DNA of 6,374 nucleotides from Clostridiales bacterium (GTDB lineage Bacteria > Bacillota > Clostridia > Oscillospirales > Acutalibacteraceae), in assembly GCA_021200075.1 (NCBI GenBank), contig JAJQGZ010000052.1, positions 1 to 6,374 on the forward strand, read 5' to 3'. Below the pieces are notes generated by a model, which searched no databases, was not told where the DNA came from, and saw only the letters and a program-made list of their open reading frames with translations. Below are positions 5,700 through 6,374 of this stretch, piece by piece. Both the position numbers and the translations under genes were made by a program. Each line of letters starts with the position of its first letter. Position 1 is the first letter of the stretch.

Positions 5700-6143
5700 T
5701 TGAAAATATCTACCAAAGGACGATACGCACTGCGCCTTATGCTCGACCTTGCCGAGCGCAGACAGGACGGTTTCATCGCATTAAAAGACATTGCCGAAAG
5801 GCAGGGAATTTCAAAAAAATATCTCGAGCAAATTGTTCCGTTGCTCAATAAATCCGGAGCTCTCCGCACTACAAGGGGCTACCAAGGCGGATATATGCTT
5901 GCAAAGGCTCCGAGCCGTTATACGGTCGGCGATATTCTCAGGATTACCGAGGGCAGCCTTGCTCCTGTCTCCTGCCTTGACGACGACGACGAGGTGAATA
6001 TGTGCGACAGAGCGGAAGATTGTATGACCCTGCCTGTTTGGAGCGGTCTTTACAAGGTTATTGAGGAATATCTCGACTCAATCACATTGCAGGATATTAT
6101 CGACAAAAACAATTCCGTTCAGTCCGATGAGTATTATATTTGA
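5700..6143 (+). CDS. Rrf2/IscR-family transcriptional regulator with three-cysteine Fe-S-type cluster motif
   Basis: A 147-residue DNA-binding regulator, a usual length for Rrf2 proteins (IscR, CymR, NsrR relatives). It starts with MKISTKGRYALRLMLDLAE. A winged helix-turn-helix follows (about 26-70: ALKDIAERQGISKKYLEQ, wing RGYQGGYMLAK), then a dimerisation helix, and it ends SITLQDII plus a short tail. C92, C102 and C108 are arranged C-x9-C-x5-C, preceded by GSLAPVS and followed by MTLPVW. In IscR-type members such cysteines bind an Fe-S cluster that senses Fe-S status, redox or NO. Here the first spacing is longer than the C-x5-C-x5-C of E. coli IscR and contains four consecutive Asp. TTG 5700 is preferred over GTG 5691 because of ribosome-site spacing and the conserved N terminus. 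It has its own promoter with a possible autoregulatory inverted repeat. No iscS/nifU-type gene follows; the next gene is a tRNA. Regulon unknown. Confidence 0.93.
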   Translation: MKISTKGRYALRLMLDLAERRQDGFIALKDIAERQGISKKYLEQIVPLLNKSGALRTTRGYQGGYMLAKAPSRYTVGDILRITEGSLAPVSCLDDDDEVNMCDRAEDCMTLPVWSGLYKVIEEYLDSITLQDIIDKNNSVQSDEYYI

Positions 6144-6199
6144 GCAATTTTAACCCGACCAAAACACGCCTAACGGTTATGATTTCTATATAACGGCAC

Positions 6200-6228
6200 T
6201 TGACAAATCAGATTTTATATATTAGAAT
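6200..6228 (+). promoter_or_regulatory. Consensus promoter of the tRNA-Pro gene
   Basis: Perfect -35 TTGACA (6200-6205), a 17-bp spacer, -10 TAGAAT (6223-6228). The predicted transcript start, near 6235, is only a few bases upstream of the mature tRNA 5' end at 6242. A strong, near-consensus promoter is expected for a tRNA gene. Confidence 0.9.
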
Positions 6229-6241
6229 ATTGGCTGTGTTA

Positions 6242-6319
6242 CGAGGTGTAACTCAGTTTGGCTAGAGTGCCTGCTTTGGGAGCAGGATGCCGCAGGTTCA
6301 AGTCCTGTCACCTCGACCA
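6242..6319 (+). tRNA. tRNA-Pro, anticodon TGG, CCA encoded
   Basis: Complete cloverleaf. Acceptor CGAGGTG (6242-6248) pairs with CACCTCG (6309-6315). D stem ACTC/GAGT (6251-6254, 6265-6268). Anticodon stem CCTGC/GCAGG (6270-6274, 6282-6286) carries loop TTTGGGA with anticodon TGG at 6277-6279, reading CCA and, by wobble, other proline codons. Variable loop is five bases. T arm GCAGG-TTCAAGT-CCTGT has one G-T pair. Discriminator A, then genomically encoded CCA at 6317-6319. The first pair C1-G72 is the bacterial tRNA-Pro identity pair. No other tRNA is visible nearby. It has its own promoter upstream. Confidence 0.98.
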
Positions 6320-6353
6320 AAAAGGAGCTGTAAAAAAACAGCATCAAAAAAGA

Positions 6354-6374
6354 AACTGCAAGTCTGCCGAAAAA
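6354..6374 (+). terminator. Left half of a terminator, cut by the window end
   Basis: AACTGCAAG followed by TCTGCCGAAAAA matches the left arm and loop of the terminator at 1970-1990 in 19 of 21 positions. The matching right arm would lie just past the window edge. Its position 35 bases after the tRNA suits a tRNA transcript terminator. The call depends on similarity to the complete copy, because the pairing arm is not visible. Confidence 0.6.

Noticed and set aside
5507..5869. 120-codon minus-strand open frame across the GH36/Rrf2 junction
   Set aside because: It is antisense to two confidently assigned genes and their promoter, and has an Arg/Ser-rich shadow composition.
6327..6342. Hairpin GCTGT-A6-ACAGC after the tRNA
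   Set aside because: The stem is only 5 bp and is followed by A-rich rather than T-rich sequence. The better terminator candidate begins at 6354.
1..6374. CRISPR array, transposase or phage genes
   Set aside because: No regularly spaced repeats, transposase motifs or phage structural genes were seen on either strand.

Overview
The window looks like chromosomal DNA from an anaerobic gut Firmicute (Clostridia, probably Ruminococcaceae/Oscillospiraceae). The clues are moderate GC with A/T-rich intergenic DNA, strong GGAGG-type ribosome sites, secreted proteins built from DUF4430, Cys-pair and FN3 modules, small cytoplasmic glycoside hydrolases, and an intergenic structured repeat of a type I remember from gut Clostridia. 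This is inference from sequence style; no rRNA or marker gene is present to fix the taxon.

Layout. (1) 2-163 (+) is the 3' end of a secreted-type protein with a DUF4430 (transcobalamin-like C-terminal) domain. (2) 237-1944 (+) is a broken gene for a secreted protein: signal peptide, alpha/alpha-toroid repeats, a CxxC/CxxC module and two FN3 domains. It is interrupted by three single-base frameshifts (near 350, 1200 and 1512), and I annotate it as one pseudogene or error-disrupted gene. (3) 1945-2350 has no gene but is rich in structure: an intrinsic terminator, a perfect 19-bp tandem duplication, several hairpins and a candidate dispersed repeat. (4) 2351-3838 (-) encodes a cytoplasmic GH20 beta-N-acetylhexosaminidase. 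(5) 3964-5622 (+) encodes a GH36 alpha-galactosidase-type enzyme, divergent from the GH20 gene. (6) 5700-6143 (+) encodes an Rrf2/IscR-type regulator with three cysteines. (7) 6242-6319 (+) is tRNA-Pro(TGG) with encoded CCA and its own consensus promoter. The window ends inside what looks like the tRNA's terminator.

How it fits together. The GH20 and GH36 genes are fired from a mirror-symmetric pair of promoters whose -35 boxes are only 2 bp apart, so they are probably co-regulated. Neither enzyme has a signal peptide, so they should act on oligosaccharides already taken up; the transporter is not in the window. The Rrf2 gene has its own promoter with an inverted repeat across the -10 box, suggesting autoregulation. 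It is not adjacent here to cysteine desulfurase or Fe-S scaffold genes. The first two genes together carry the two halves of the transcobalamin/intrinsic-factor architecture (alpha/alpha toroid and DUF4430-like beta domain). That makes a surface ligand-capture role a testable idea, although the toroid gene looks damaged.
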